A DNA stretch of 64,000 bases. Source: C7867-002 sp964646515 (GTDB taxonomy: Bacteria; Patescibacteriota; Minisyncoccia; Phycocordibacterales; PALSA-1337). Below, piece after piece: positions 57,246 to 64,000 of this stretch. Below the pieces are notes generated by a model. It worked only from the letters and a program-made list of their open reading frames with translations, was not told the origin of the DNA and made no database searches. Numbering within the stretch: position 1 is the stretch's first letter; each line of letters begins with the position of its first letter. The DNA lies in contig CAZYES010000001.1 in assembly GCA_964646515.1 (NCBI GenBank), forward strand, positions 1 to 64,000, read 5' to 3'. The position numbers were made by a program, and so were the translations under genes.

Positions 57246-58517
57246 ATGAAATTTAATAGAGTAACTCTCTCAAATGGAGTACGTGTCATTACGGTGCCAA
57301 TGACTGACAATCCATCGGTGACTATTCTTGTATTAGTTGGCGCTGGTTCTAAATATGAGACTAAAGAAATAAATGGTCTTTCTCATTTTCTAGAACACAT
57401 GGTTTTTAAGGGCACTACCAATAGACCAAAGACCATAGACATTTCTAGAGAATTGGACTCGATTGGTGCCCAGTACAATGCCTTTACGGGGCAAGAACTT
57501 ACGGGTTATTATGCCAAATCAGATGCCCGTCATCTAGACAAGATTATCGACGTTGTCTCTGATATGTATTTGAACCCGCTTTTTGACGCCAAGGAAATAG
57601 AAAAAGAAAAAGGGGTAATTGTTGAGGAAATTCGTATGTACCAAGACCTGCCTCAGCGGCGCGTGGACAATGTACTTATGTCACTTGTTTATGGCGATCA
57701 GCCTGCTGGTTGGGATGTGGCGGGCACAGAGGATAATGTTCGCTCATTCAATCGTGAACAACTTATTGATTATCGCAGTAAACATTATGTGAGTAGGTCA
57801 ACCACGGTCGTCATTGCCGGTTCGTTTGATGAAGAAAAAACAATCGAGGCTATCGGAAAGGCTTTTTTGAAAGTGCCCAAAGCAAATGCGGGGAGTAAGT
57901 TGGCTGTAACCGAATCACAGAGCGCTCCACAGATAAAAACCGAATTTAAAGAAACTGATCAGACCCACATTGTCATTGGTCTCAGAACTTTTTCTGTATT
58001 TGATGATAGGATTCCGGCTATGCATGTGCTCTCAACTATTTTGGGGAAGGGAATGAGCTCAAGACTTTTTTCTAAAATGAGAGACGACCTTGGGATCTGT
58101 TATTACATCAAGACAGAACACAGTCCGCTCACCGATCATGGGATATTGACGATCTCCGCTGGTCTTGATAATTCTAGGGTTGAAGAGGGAGTCAGACAGA
58201 TCGTCGTTGAGTGCGAAAAGATCAAGGACGAATTGGTCAATGATGTGGAGCTTAAAAAGGCCAAAGATTATATTTCTGGCACGACAATGCTCGAATTGGA
58301 GACTTCAGAAGCACGCGCCGAGTACTGCGGTCTCCAAGAGATCTTAAAGCGCGACATCGAGACCCCAGAAGAGATTATTGCCAAGATTAACAAAGTTACT
58401 GCTGGAGATGTGCGAAAGTTAGCTAGAGAGGTTTTTGTTAATGAGGGGTTGAATATGGCGATAATTGGTAAATTGAAAAACGGCGATGGTCTCAAAGATT
58501 GTTTTAGGTTTGGTTAA
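57246..58517 (+). CDS. M16-family zinc metallopeptidase (processing-peptidase-like)
   Basis: 423 residues with the inverted zinc motif HFLEH (His47, Glu50, His51) and the distal Glu in KGVIVEEIRMYQD. Two M16 domains of about 200 residues; the second (ICYYIKTEHSPLTDHG) lacks metal ligands, as usual. Bacterial homologues act as cytoplasmic or exported oligopeptidases. A TGgTATGTT box ends 12 nt before the ATG. Confidence 0.88.
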   Translation: MKFNRVTLSNGVRVITVPMTDNPSVTILVLVGAGSKYETKEINGLSHFLEHMVFKGTTNRPKTIDISRELDSIGAQYNAFTGQELTGYYAKSDARHLDKIIDVVSDMYLNPLFDAKEIEKEKGVIVEEIRMYQDLPQRRVDNVLMSLVYGDQPAGWDVAGTEDNVRSFNREQLIDYRSKHYVSRSTTVVIAGSFDEEKTIEAIGKAFLKVPKANAGSKLAVTESQSAPQIKTEFKETDQTHIVIGLRTFSVFDDRIPAMHVLSTILGKGMSSRLFSKMRDDLGICYYIKTEHSPLTDHGILTISAGLDNSRVEEGVRQIVVECEKIKDELVNDVELKKAKDYISGTTMLELETSEARAEYCGLQEILKRDIETPEEIIAKINKVTAGDVRKLAREVFVNEGLNMAIIGKLKNGDGLKDCFRFG

Positions 58518-58558
58518 TGACAAGTCATGATTTTGTTGTGCATCGCTAATAATAGCGG

Positions 58559-58564
58559 TATACT
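58559..58564 (+). promoter_or_regulatory. -10 box of perM (leaderless)
   Basis: TATACT (58559-58564) ends exactly 6 nt before the ATG at 58571; TTGTGC at 58536-58541 is a possible -35 at 17-nt spacing. Confidence 0.5.
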
Positions 58565-58570
58565 TTTGTC

Positions 58571-59668
58571 ATGAATGAGTCAAAAAACACCCATGTAGTA
58601 GTCAATACGGGTACTCTCATACGTTTTTTTCTCATTACAGTTTTGCTTTTGGTGTTGTACTACATCTCTGATGTCATCCTAGTGATTGTCGCTGCCATAG
58701 TCATCGCTTCGGCCATTGAACCCTTGATACGCAGATTGAAGAGGCGAAAGATACATCGGATTGTTAGCGTCATAGTCATATATGTACTTCTGGCACTTGC
58801 CCTTGCAGGGATTCTAATATTTTTCTTACCATTGGTCGTAAATGATATGGTGACTTTTCTTAATGGTCTACCGCATACGATTTCACTGGGCAATCTCTGG
58901 AGTCCCTTATCTTCTGTTGGCGGTGACACTGTAGCCACTTCCCAGTCATTGTCAGGGAATACAATCTCCATATATGATTTTGTTGATGAGCTCAAATCTC
59001 TCATTGCTGGTACTAGTGCCGAAGTCTTCAAGACAGCTAGTGTGCTCTTTGGTGGTGTTCTTAGCTTTCTTCTGATTGTGATTCTCTCATTTTATTTGGC
59101 GGTTCAAGAAGACGGAGTCGGTGATTTTTTACGCATTGTGGCTCCAGTCAAGCATCATGACTATGTTGTCGATCTTTGGGCTCGTTCTCAGCGTAAGATG
59201 GCCCTGTGGTTGCAAGGTCAGATTGTTTTGGGAATAATTGTGGGTATTTTGGTCTACATTGTCTTGTTGATTGTTGGTATCCCTCACGCGCTTTTGCTTG
59301 CTGTGCTTGCCGGTCTGTTCGAGATCATACCTGTTTTTGGACCAATCATTTCAGCTATTCCGGCAGTTGCTACGGCTTTTGCAGAACGTGGCCTAGGTAT
59401 AGGTCTTTTGTTGGTTGGTCTGTATATTGTCATACAGCAACTCGAGGGTCAGCTTTTTTATCCTTTGGTAGTAAAGAAAGTTGTCGGCATTTCTCCTATT
59501 GTAGTTATCCTTGCTCTTGTTATTGGTGCCAAGCTCGCCGGTGTCTTGGGGGCATTGATTGCTGTACCGCTGTCGGCTGCTTTGATGGAGTATATTCATG
59601 ATATTGAAAAGTATAAAAATGCAGAAAGAGCCGAGAGGGCCGTGATCAATAAGAAAACAAATGCATAA
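58571..59668 (+). CDS. AI-2E family transporter (PerM-like)
   Basis: 365 residues with about eight membrane helices and the family motifs PLIRRLKRRKIHR, a central exported loop (about 80-150) and GIPHALLLAVLAGLFEIIPVFGPIISAIPA. Family members export autoinducer-2 in E. coli or exchange Na+/H+ in others; no role can be fixed here. It overlaps the start of metG by 8 bp. Confidence 0.85.
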   Translation: MNESKNTHVVVNTGTLIRFFLITVLLLVLYYISDVILVIVAAIVIASAIEPLIRRLKRRKIHRIVSVIVIYVLLALALAGILIFFLPLVVNDMVTFLNGLPHTISLGNLWSPLSSVGGDTVATSQSLSGNTISIYDFVDELKSLIAGTSAEVFKTASVLFGGVLSFLLIVILSFYLAVQEDGVGDFLRIVAPVKHHDYVVDLWARSQRKMALWLQGQIVLGIIVGILVYIVLLIVGIPHALLLAVLAGLFEIIPVFGPIISAIPAVATAFAERGLGIGLLLVGLYIVIQQLEGQLFYPLVVKKVVGISPIVVILALVIGAKLAGVLGALIAVPLSAALMEYIHDIEKYKNAERAERAVINKKTNA

Positions 59669-61133
59669 TACATCTAGATCATTTTATATAACGACGACTT
59701 TGCCGTATGTCAATGCCGATCCTCATATTGGTTATGCCATGGAGCTTATTCGAGCCGATGTCATAGCTAGAGCAAAGAGGCTGGCTGGTTTTGAAGTATT
59801 TTTCAATATGGGTACCGATGAGCATGGCGTGAAAGTCTATCGTAAAGCCAAAGAGCAGGGCATTGATCCGCAAAAGTACGTGGATATTCTCGCAGAAAAA
59901 TACAAACAACTTATTTCTGCCCTCAATATCATGAAAGAGGTCTGTTTTATTCGCACGACAGACCCACGTCATATGAAAGCGGCGCAAGAATTTTGGAGAG
60001 TCGTGAACAAGAACGGGTTGATTTACAAAAAAAATTATTCGGTCAAATATTGCGTGGGCTGTGAATTGGAAAAGACAGAGTCGGAACTTGTAGATGGCAA
60101 GTGCCCTCTGCATCCACTTACGGAATTGGACATTATTGAAGAAGAGAATTACTTTTTTAGGTTTAGTATTTTCCAGAGACAACTTATGGAGCTGTATGAA
60201 AAAGACATTTTTGTTATTCCAAATTCACGGTTAAATGAAATACGCGCTTTTGTCGAACGGGGCATTGAAGATTTTAGTATATCTAGATTGGCCAGCAAAA
60301 TGCCCTGGGGCGTGCCAGTACCAGATGATGATGAGCATGTCATGTATGTGTGGTTTGACGCTTTGGTTAATTACATTTCTGTTATTGGTTGGCCAGATAG
60401 GGTAGACGATTTCAAGAAATGGTGGATCGATAGTGGCGGTGTTGTGCAATACTGTGGCAAAGATAATCTGCGTCAACAATCGGCTATGTGGCAGGCCATG
60501 CTCATGGCCGCAAAAATACCACCTTCGAAAGCCATTGTTATCAATGGATTTATCACTGGCGATGGTGGAGTTAAGATGTCCAAATCTCTGGGCAATACTG
60601 TTGACCCCTTTGCAATCATAAAGGAGTATGGCACTGACGCTTTGCGTTACTACGTCATACGTGAATTGAGTCCGCATGAAGATAGTCCATTTACCATGGA
60701 GAAATTCAAAGAGGCTTATAATGCCCATCTGGCCAATGGTCTCGGCAACTTGGTTTCGAGAGTGATGAAGATGTCAGAGGCTAACTCGGTTAAATTCGAC
60801 ACGCAAATTTTTGATAGTCTTTCCGAATTTGCAGAAGTAAAAACCATGCGCAAAAAATATGATGAAGGCTTGGACAAGTATGATCTGGCGCAATCTGCCA
60901 ATGCTGTCTGGGAGTTTATTGCCAATACGGATAAGATTGTCCAGGAACGCGCGCCGTTCAAGAAAATAAAGACAGATAAAATTGGGGCAGAGAGTGATAT
61001 AAAAGAGCTATTGGCTAGGCTAAAATTGGTCGGTCTCATGCTCGCTCCTATATTGCCAGAAACTAGCACAAATATTATCAATCTTGTCGAAAACAATAAG
61101 ATGCCTGAAACGCCGTTGTTTATTAGAAAATAA
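59661..61133 (+). CDS. metG: Methionyl-tRNA synthetase
   Basis: 490 residues, class I. HIGH-like PHIGYAM, the zinc/knuckle region CVGCE...CPLH, and KMSKSLGN. It ends after the anticodon-binding helices without the C-terminal EMAP-like dimerisation domain of E. coli MetG. The ATG lies 8 bp inside perM, so translation is coupled. Confidence 0.95.
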   Translation: MHNTSRSFYITTTLPYVNADPHIGYAMELIRADVIARAKRLAGFEVFFNMGTDEHGVKVYRKAKEQGIDPQKYVDILAEKYKQLISALNIMKEVCFIRTTDPRHMKAAQEFWRVVNKNGLIYKKNYSVKYCVGCELEKTESELVDGKCPLHPLTELDIIEEENYFFRFSIFQRQLMELYEKDIFVIPNSRLNEIRAFVERGIEDFSISRLASKMPWGVPVPDDDEHVMYVWFDALVNYISVIGWPDRVDDFKKWWIDSGGVVQYCGKDNLRQQSAMWQAMLMAAKIPPSKAIVINGFITGDGGVKMSKSLGNTVDPFAIIKEYGTDALRYYVIRELSPHEDSPFTMEKFKEAYNAHLANGLGNLVSRVMKMSEANSVKFDTQIFDSLSEFAEVKTMRKKYDEGLDKYDLAQSANAVWEFIANTDKIVQERAPFKKIKTDKIGAESDIKELLARLKLVGLMLAPILPETSTNIINLVENNKMPETPLFIRK

Positions 61134-61184
61134 TTTTTTGTTCGCCAATATTCCTCTGATTATTTTTTATTGCAGGAGAACGTT

Positions 61185-62015
61185 ATGAAATACGTAGATA
61201 TACACGGTCATGTAAATTTTGCCACCTATGATGAAGACCGAGAGGCGGTTATTAATCGGGCGCAGGAAGCGGGGGTTGGGATTGTCAGTGTTGGCGTGGA
61301 TCTTCAATCATCAAAAAAGGCGCTTGAATTGGCCGAATCTCACCCAAACATGTGGGCTGTTGTGGGTATGCACCCGACCAATGTCGCCGAATTTTCCAAT
61401 AAAATTGGTAAAGACGATTTAAAATGCAGGGAGGCTAACTTAATGCAGGTTTTTGATTATGATGAATTCAAAAAGTTGGCATTTCATCCAAAAGTTATTG
61501 CTATCGGCGAGTGCGGGCTCGATTACTTTCATTCCAAGACAGGAGATATGGATGGAGAAAGGGAAGTTTTTATCGAGCATATAAATCTGGCCAACGAGGT
61601 CAACAAACCACTTATGCTACATGTAAGAAATGGTTCCACAGGATCCGCCTATCAAGAAACAATCGCTATTTTGAAGAGATATGCAAAAGTGCGAGCGAAT
61701 TTTCATTTTTTTGCCGGTACGCTCGAAGACATGAAGAGTGCTCTTGAAATCGATGCCATGTTTTCTTTTACGGGAGTAGTTACTTTTGCTAGGAGTTATG
61801 ATGAGCTAGTGAGGGCCTTGCCGGCCGATCGTATCATGTCGGAGACGGATTGTCCCTATGTGGCGCCTGTGCCATATCGTGGCCGTAGAAACGAGCCAAC
61901 CTATGTCGTCGAAGTGGTCAAAGCGATTGCAGAGATCAGGGGAGAAAGATTCGAAGCATTAAGTGAGCAGTTATTGCAAAACGCGCGTGATTTTTTTACT
62001 TGCATATCTCATTGA
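61185..62015 (+). CDS. tatD: TatD-family metal-dependent hydrolase/DNase
   Basis: 276 residues from ATG 61185, preceded by a clear AGGAGA ribosome-binding site at 61174-61179; an in-frame ATG at 61170 lies upstream of it. TIM-barrel metal ligands: DIHGH, GECGLDY, MLHVRNG, the FHFFAG region and SETDCPY. It may act as a 3'-5' exonuclease in DNA repair. There is an insertion of about 15 residues near CREANLMQVFDYDEF. Confidence 0.88.
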   Translation: MKYVDIHGHVNFATYDEDREAVINRAQEAGVGIVSVGVDLQSSKKALELAESHPNMWAVVGMHPTNVAEFSNKIGKDDLKCREANLMQVFDYDEFKKLAFHPKVIAIGECGLDYFHSKTGDMDGEREVFIEHINLANEVNKPLMLHVRNGSTGSAYQETIAILKRYAKVRANFHFFAGTLEDMKSALEIDAMFSFTGVVTFARSYDELVRALPADRIMSETDCPYVAPVPYRGRRNEPTYVVEVVKAIAEIRGERFEALSEQLLQNARDFFTCISH

Positions 62016-62104
62016 GGAGCGTATAATTGTTGCGTGGATTAGAAATTTGCCTGCCCACCACAATATCTTTAACTAATATTCGTACTCTTGCGTGAACGTT
62101 ATTA

Positions 62105-62132
62105 TTGTGTTAGCCTCATTACACATTATAAG
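62105..62132 (+). promoter_or_regulatory. Promoter of rpsF-ssb-rpsR
   Basis: TTGTGT (62105-62110), 16-nt spacer, TATAAG (62127-62132). Expected transcription start near 62139. The interval 62016-62180 shows nothing else. Confidence 0.4.
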
Positions 62133-62180
62133 TAATCGTAACTAGTTCCTCGGTTTGCCCGTCCCATTGAGCGTTACTCT

Positions 62181-62747
62181 ATGAGAATGGTAGACAAGGA
62201 TCTCGCTGTCAATCATCCGAAGCGAGCCACTGGTTGCAAACAAACTATGGAAGAAAATATTCATGATGGACATTTGACAACTTACGAAGTAGGGTATCTT
62301 TTGTCTATTGCTATTACCGAAGAGCATATTTTAGCCGAGGTTGATAAGATAAGAGAGATAATCACACTGGCTGGTGCCTCGATCGTTACTGAAGGAGCGC
62401 CTCATCGTCAGGAGCTCTCTTATACCATGAGGATCAAAACAGTCTCTGGTTCCTATCAAAAATTCGATGAGGCATATTTCGGCTGGATCAAGTTCGAACT
62501 TGAATCTAGCAAGGTGGAGCTGGTCAAAAAGTCGATTGAAGATTTACCCTCGATCATTCGCATATTACTCGTCACCACTGTCAAAGAAAATACTTATTTG
62601 GGCAAGTCCGCCCCAGCTATCTCTACAGGTTTTGTCTCGAAACGCGCCACGATAGAAGGGCCAGTCAACATAGAAAAGAAAGATGTTACTCTGGCGACTC
62701 TAGAAGAAATGGACAAGAGTATCGATGAAATGGTTAAGGAGGCATAG
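62181..62747 (+). CDS. rpsF: 30S ribosomal protein S6 with extensions
   Basis: bS6 core (TTYEVGYLLSIAI through LVTTVKEN) of about 100 residues, with an N-terminal extension of about 30 residues and a C-terminal Glu/Lys-rich tail of about 45. The start is uncertain: ATG 62181 (188 residues) or ATG 62247 (MEENIHDGHL, 166 residues). The rpsF-ssb-rpsR order is the classical one. Confidence 0.85.
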   Translation: MRMVDKDLAVNHPKRATGCKQTMEENIHDGHLTTYEVGYLLSIAITEEHILAEVDKIREIITLAGASIVTEGAPHRQELSYTMRIKTVSGSYQKFDEAYFGWIKFELESSKVELVKKSIEDLPSIIRILLVTTVKENTYLGKSAPAISTGFVSKRATIEGPVNIEKKDVTLATLEEMDKSIDEMVKEA

Positions 62748-62815
62748 TTACGCTATGTATATTCTAGGACCGATGTCCTAGAACAAAAATAAAACTATTA
62801 ATTAACCATAAAAAC

Positions 62816-63322
62816 ATGTACCTAAACAAAACGTTTATTATAGGGAATTTAACAAGGGATCCAGAGATTAGAATGTTGCCGTCAGGTATCAAAGTCTGTA
62901 GTTTTGGCGTTGCCATCAATCGTTTCTTTAAAGATAAAGATGGCATGAAGCAAGAAGCTACCGATTTTGAGAATGTCACGGCCTTTGGTAAGATAGGCGA
63001 ACTCGCTGGTCAGTATCTCAAAAAAGGACAACAAGTTCTCGTTGAGGGCCGTTTGCAGACCAGATCTTGGGAATCAAATGGCGAAAAAAAGTATCGTACA
63101 GAAATTATCGCCGATAATATCCAATTTGGCCCCAAGGCCAGTGGTAATTATCAGAAATCTGCAAATACGGTCGGTACATCTTCTGAAACTCCTGGTCTAC
63201 AGTCGCAGACCGAGCCACAGAGTGGAGAAGTGGGTGGGGAGTTGACTGGTGGAGCGGTAGAGAAAGATAATAAGATCGAATATCCGAGCGAAGAGATCAA
63301 TCCGGATGATATTCCATTTTAA
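62816..63322 (+). CDS. ssb: Single-stranded DNA-binding protein
   Basis: 168 residues. OB fold (MYLNKTFIIGNLTRDPEIRMLPSG to about 110), a Ser/Gly/Gln-rich linker and the acidic interaction tip DDIPF at the C terminus, which recruits repair proteins such as RecO and RecJ encoded elsewhere in this window. Confidence 0.94.
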   Translation: MYLNKTFIIGNLTRDPEIRMLPSGIKVCSFGVAINRFFKDKDGMKQEATDFENVTAFGKIGELAGQYLKKGQQVLVEGRLQTRSWESNGEKKYRTEIIADNIQFGPKASGNYQKSANTVGTSSETPGLQSQTEPQSGEVGGELTGGAVEKDNKIEYPSEEINPDDIPF

Positions 63323-63364
63323 CGATTAATCACGAAGTTTATAATTCACTGATTTGTATTAAAT

Positions 63365-63571
63365 ATGATGAAAAAACAATGTTATTTTAACCAGCATAAT
63401 ATCAAGTATATCGATTACAAAGATACGGAGATCTTAAAAAAGTTTCTCAATCCACACGGTCGTATTTTGAGTCGCAAACGCACGGGTATATCGGCAAAAT
63501 ATCAGCGCCAGCTTGGTGTTGCTGTCAAAAGAGCAAGATTCATGGGACTTTTGCCGTATGTCGCTAGATAA
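63365..63571 (+). CDS. rpsR: 30S ribosomal protein S18
   Basis: bS18, 68 residues. KYIDYKDTEILKKFLNPHGRILSRKRTGISAKYQRQL and the RARFMGLLPY end are typical. Partner of S6 on the platform. A double Met start (63365 or 63368). Confidence 0.94.
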   Translation: MMKKQCYFNQHNIKYIDYKDTEILKKFLNPHGRILSRKRTGISAKYQRQLGVAVKRARFMGLLPYVAR

Positions 63572-63589
63572 TCTGGCCTAAGAGTGAAA

Positions 63590-63625
63590 AAAGAAAGCGG
63601 ATTTTTTTACCCGCTTTCTTTTGTT
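63590..63625. terminator. Bidirectional intrinsic terminator between rpsR and efp
   Basis: An 11-bp perfect stem, AAAGAAAGCGG (63590-63600) and CCGCTTTCTTT (63611-63621), with A-run and T-run on its flanks, serving the two convergent genes. Confidence 0.88.
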
Positions 63626-63627
63626 CA

Positions 63628-64000
63628 TTATTTGACTCTCTCACGGTATTCTCCAGTTTCAGTGTTGATACGGATGGTGTCTCCTTGGTTGACGAATAGG
63701 GGAACGTTGATAGTCGCGCCAGTCTCGAGAGTAATATTCTTTTGACCACCTGTGGCGGTGTCGCCCTTGACGTTAGGTGGTGCCTCGGTGACTTTCAGTT
63801 CTGCGATAATTGGCATTCTGAAACCTATTGGCTGATCTTTGAATAGGTACTGAGTGACAATAGTATTTGGTTTTAGGAATCTCCCCTGAGGTCCAACAAT
63901 CTCTTCGCTTACTTTGAAACGATTGGCCGGATTTTCTGGATCAGAGAACCACCATTCGCCACGGTTATTATAAAGATACTTCATCTCCCTTTCTTCTATT
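63628..64000 (-). CDS. efp: Elongation factor P, cut by the window end
   Basis: The C-terminal 124 codons are present; the reading frame stays open through 64000. IEEREMKYLYN, the PPNVKGDTATGG segment and the end VPLFVNQGDTIRINTETGEY are typical of EF-P domains II and III. EF-P relieves ribosome stalling at polyproline. The modified Lys of domain I lies outside the window. The internal Met at 63984 is not the true start. Confidence 0.93.
   Translation of the reverse strand, partial: IEEREMKYLYNNRGEWWFSDPENPANRFKVSEEIVGPQGRFLKPNTIVTQYLFKDQPIGFRMPIIAELKVTEAPPNVKGDTATGGQKNITLETGATINVPLFVNQGDTIRINTETGEYRERVK

Noticed and set aside
1..64000. Recoded UGA, as in Absconditabacteria and Gracilibacteria
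   Set aside because: Several core genes (tpiA, tmk, comEC) end at TGA in the expected place and no core gene contains an internal TGA, so the standard code applies.
1..64000. CRISPR arrays, insertion sequences, prophage or restriction-modification genes
   Set aside because: No spaced direct repeats, transposase, integrase, phage structural or methyltransferase/endonuclease genes were seen.

Overview
The window looks like a chromosomal segment of a Candidate Phyla Radiation (Patescibacteria) bacterium, most likely of the Parcubacteria group. The pointers are short housekeeping genes packed on both strands, moderate A+T content, the standard code (TGA is a stop), type IV pilus parts, many small secreted or membrane proteins without a recognisable family, an rplK with no rplA behind it, and compact or divergent forms of trigger factor, EF-Tu, FolD and the dUTPase/dCTP deaminase. 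There is no phage, insertion sequence, CRISPR array or recognisable tRNA, so any novelty lies inside core genes.

Layout. 1-7.5 kb: clpP and rsmE, converging on tig, two small envelope proteins, a proton-pumping pyrophosphatase and nusA. 7.9-13.7 kb: type IV pilus genes pilB-pilC converging on a four-gene pseudopilin operon. 13.8-22.4 kb: tpiA, pgk, a HIT protein, recJ, rnhA, a split comEC, rpmB and an M50 protease. 22.4-22.9 kb: a strongly structured RNA locus, possibly rnpB. 23-30.6 kb: rpsL-rpsG-fusA, a surface protein, tuf, rpsJ-rplC. 30.6-34.2 kb: a MacAB-like efflux system in the place normally held by rplD-rplW-rplB. 34.4-38.1 kb: rpsS to rplE. 38.1-41.9 kb: folD, a SIMPL protein, an orphan protein, secE-nusG-rplK. 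41.9-46.5 kb: a thymidylate and one-carbon cluster. 46.5-47.6 kb: a second structured region and a membrane protein. 47.7-64 kb: argS, an unusual ileS, recO, a surface protein, glyS, an M16 peptidase, perM, metG, tatD, rpsF-ssb-rpsR and the 3' part of efp.

Four points deserve most attention. First, IleS carries an apparently intact histidine-phosphatase (RHG) domain of about 200 residues inside its catalytic core. Second, the thymidylate synthase homologue has Asp182 where dUMP-specific enzymes have Asn, as in dCMP hydroxymethylases. It lies beside a dUTPase-like protein that lacks the dCTP-deaminase glutamate and a divergently transcribed dCMP-deaminase-like gene, so a route to dTMP through 5-methyl-dCMP is conceivable. 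Third, at about a dozen genes an extended -10 box (TGnTATAAT-like) ends only 6-10 nt before the start codon, in seven cases exactly 6 nt, which implies widespread leaderless mRNAs; two divergent gene pairs share back-to-back -10 boxes. Fourth, the S10 ribosomal operon is split by a MacAB efflux system.

Most function calls rest on motifs read by eye. No database search or folding calculation was possible.
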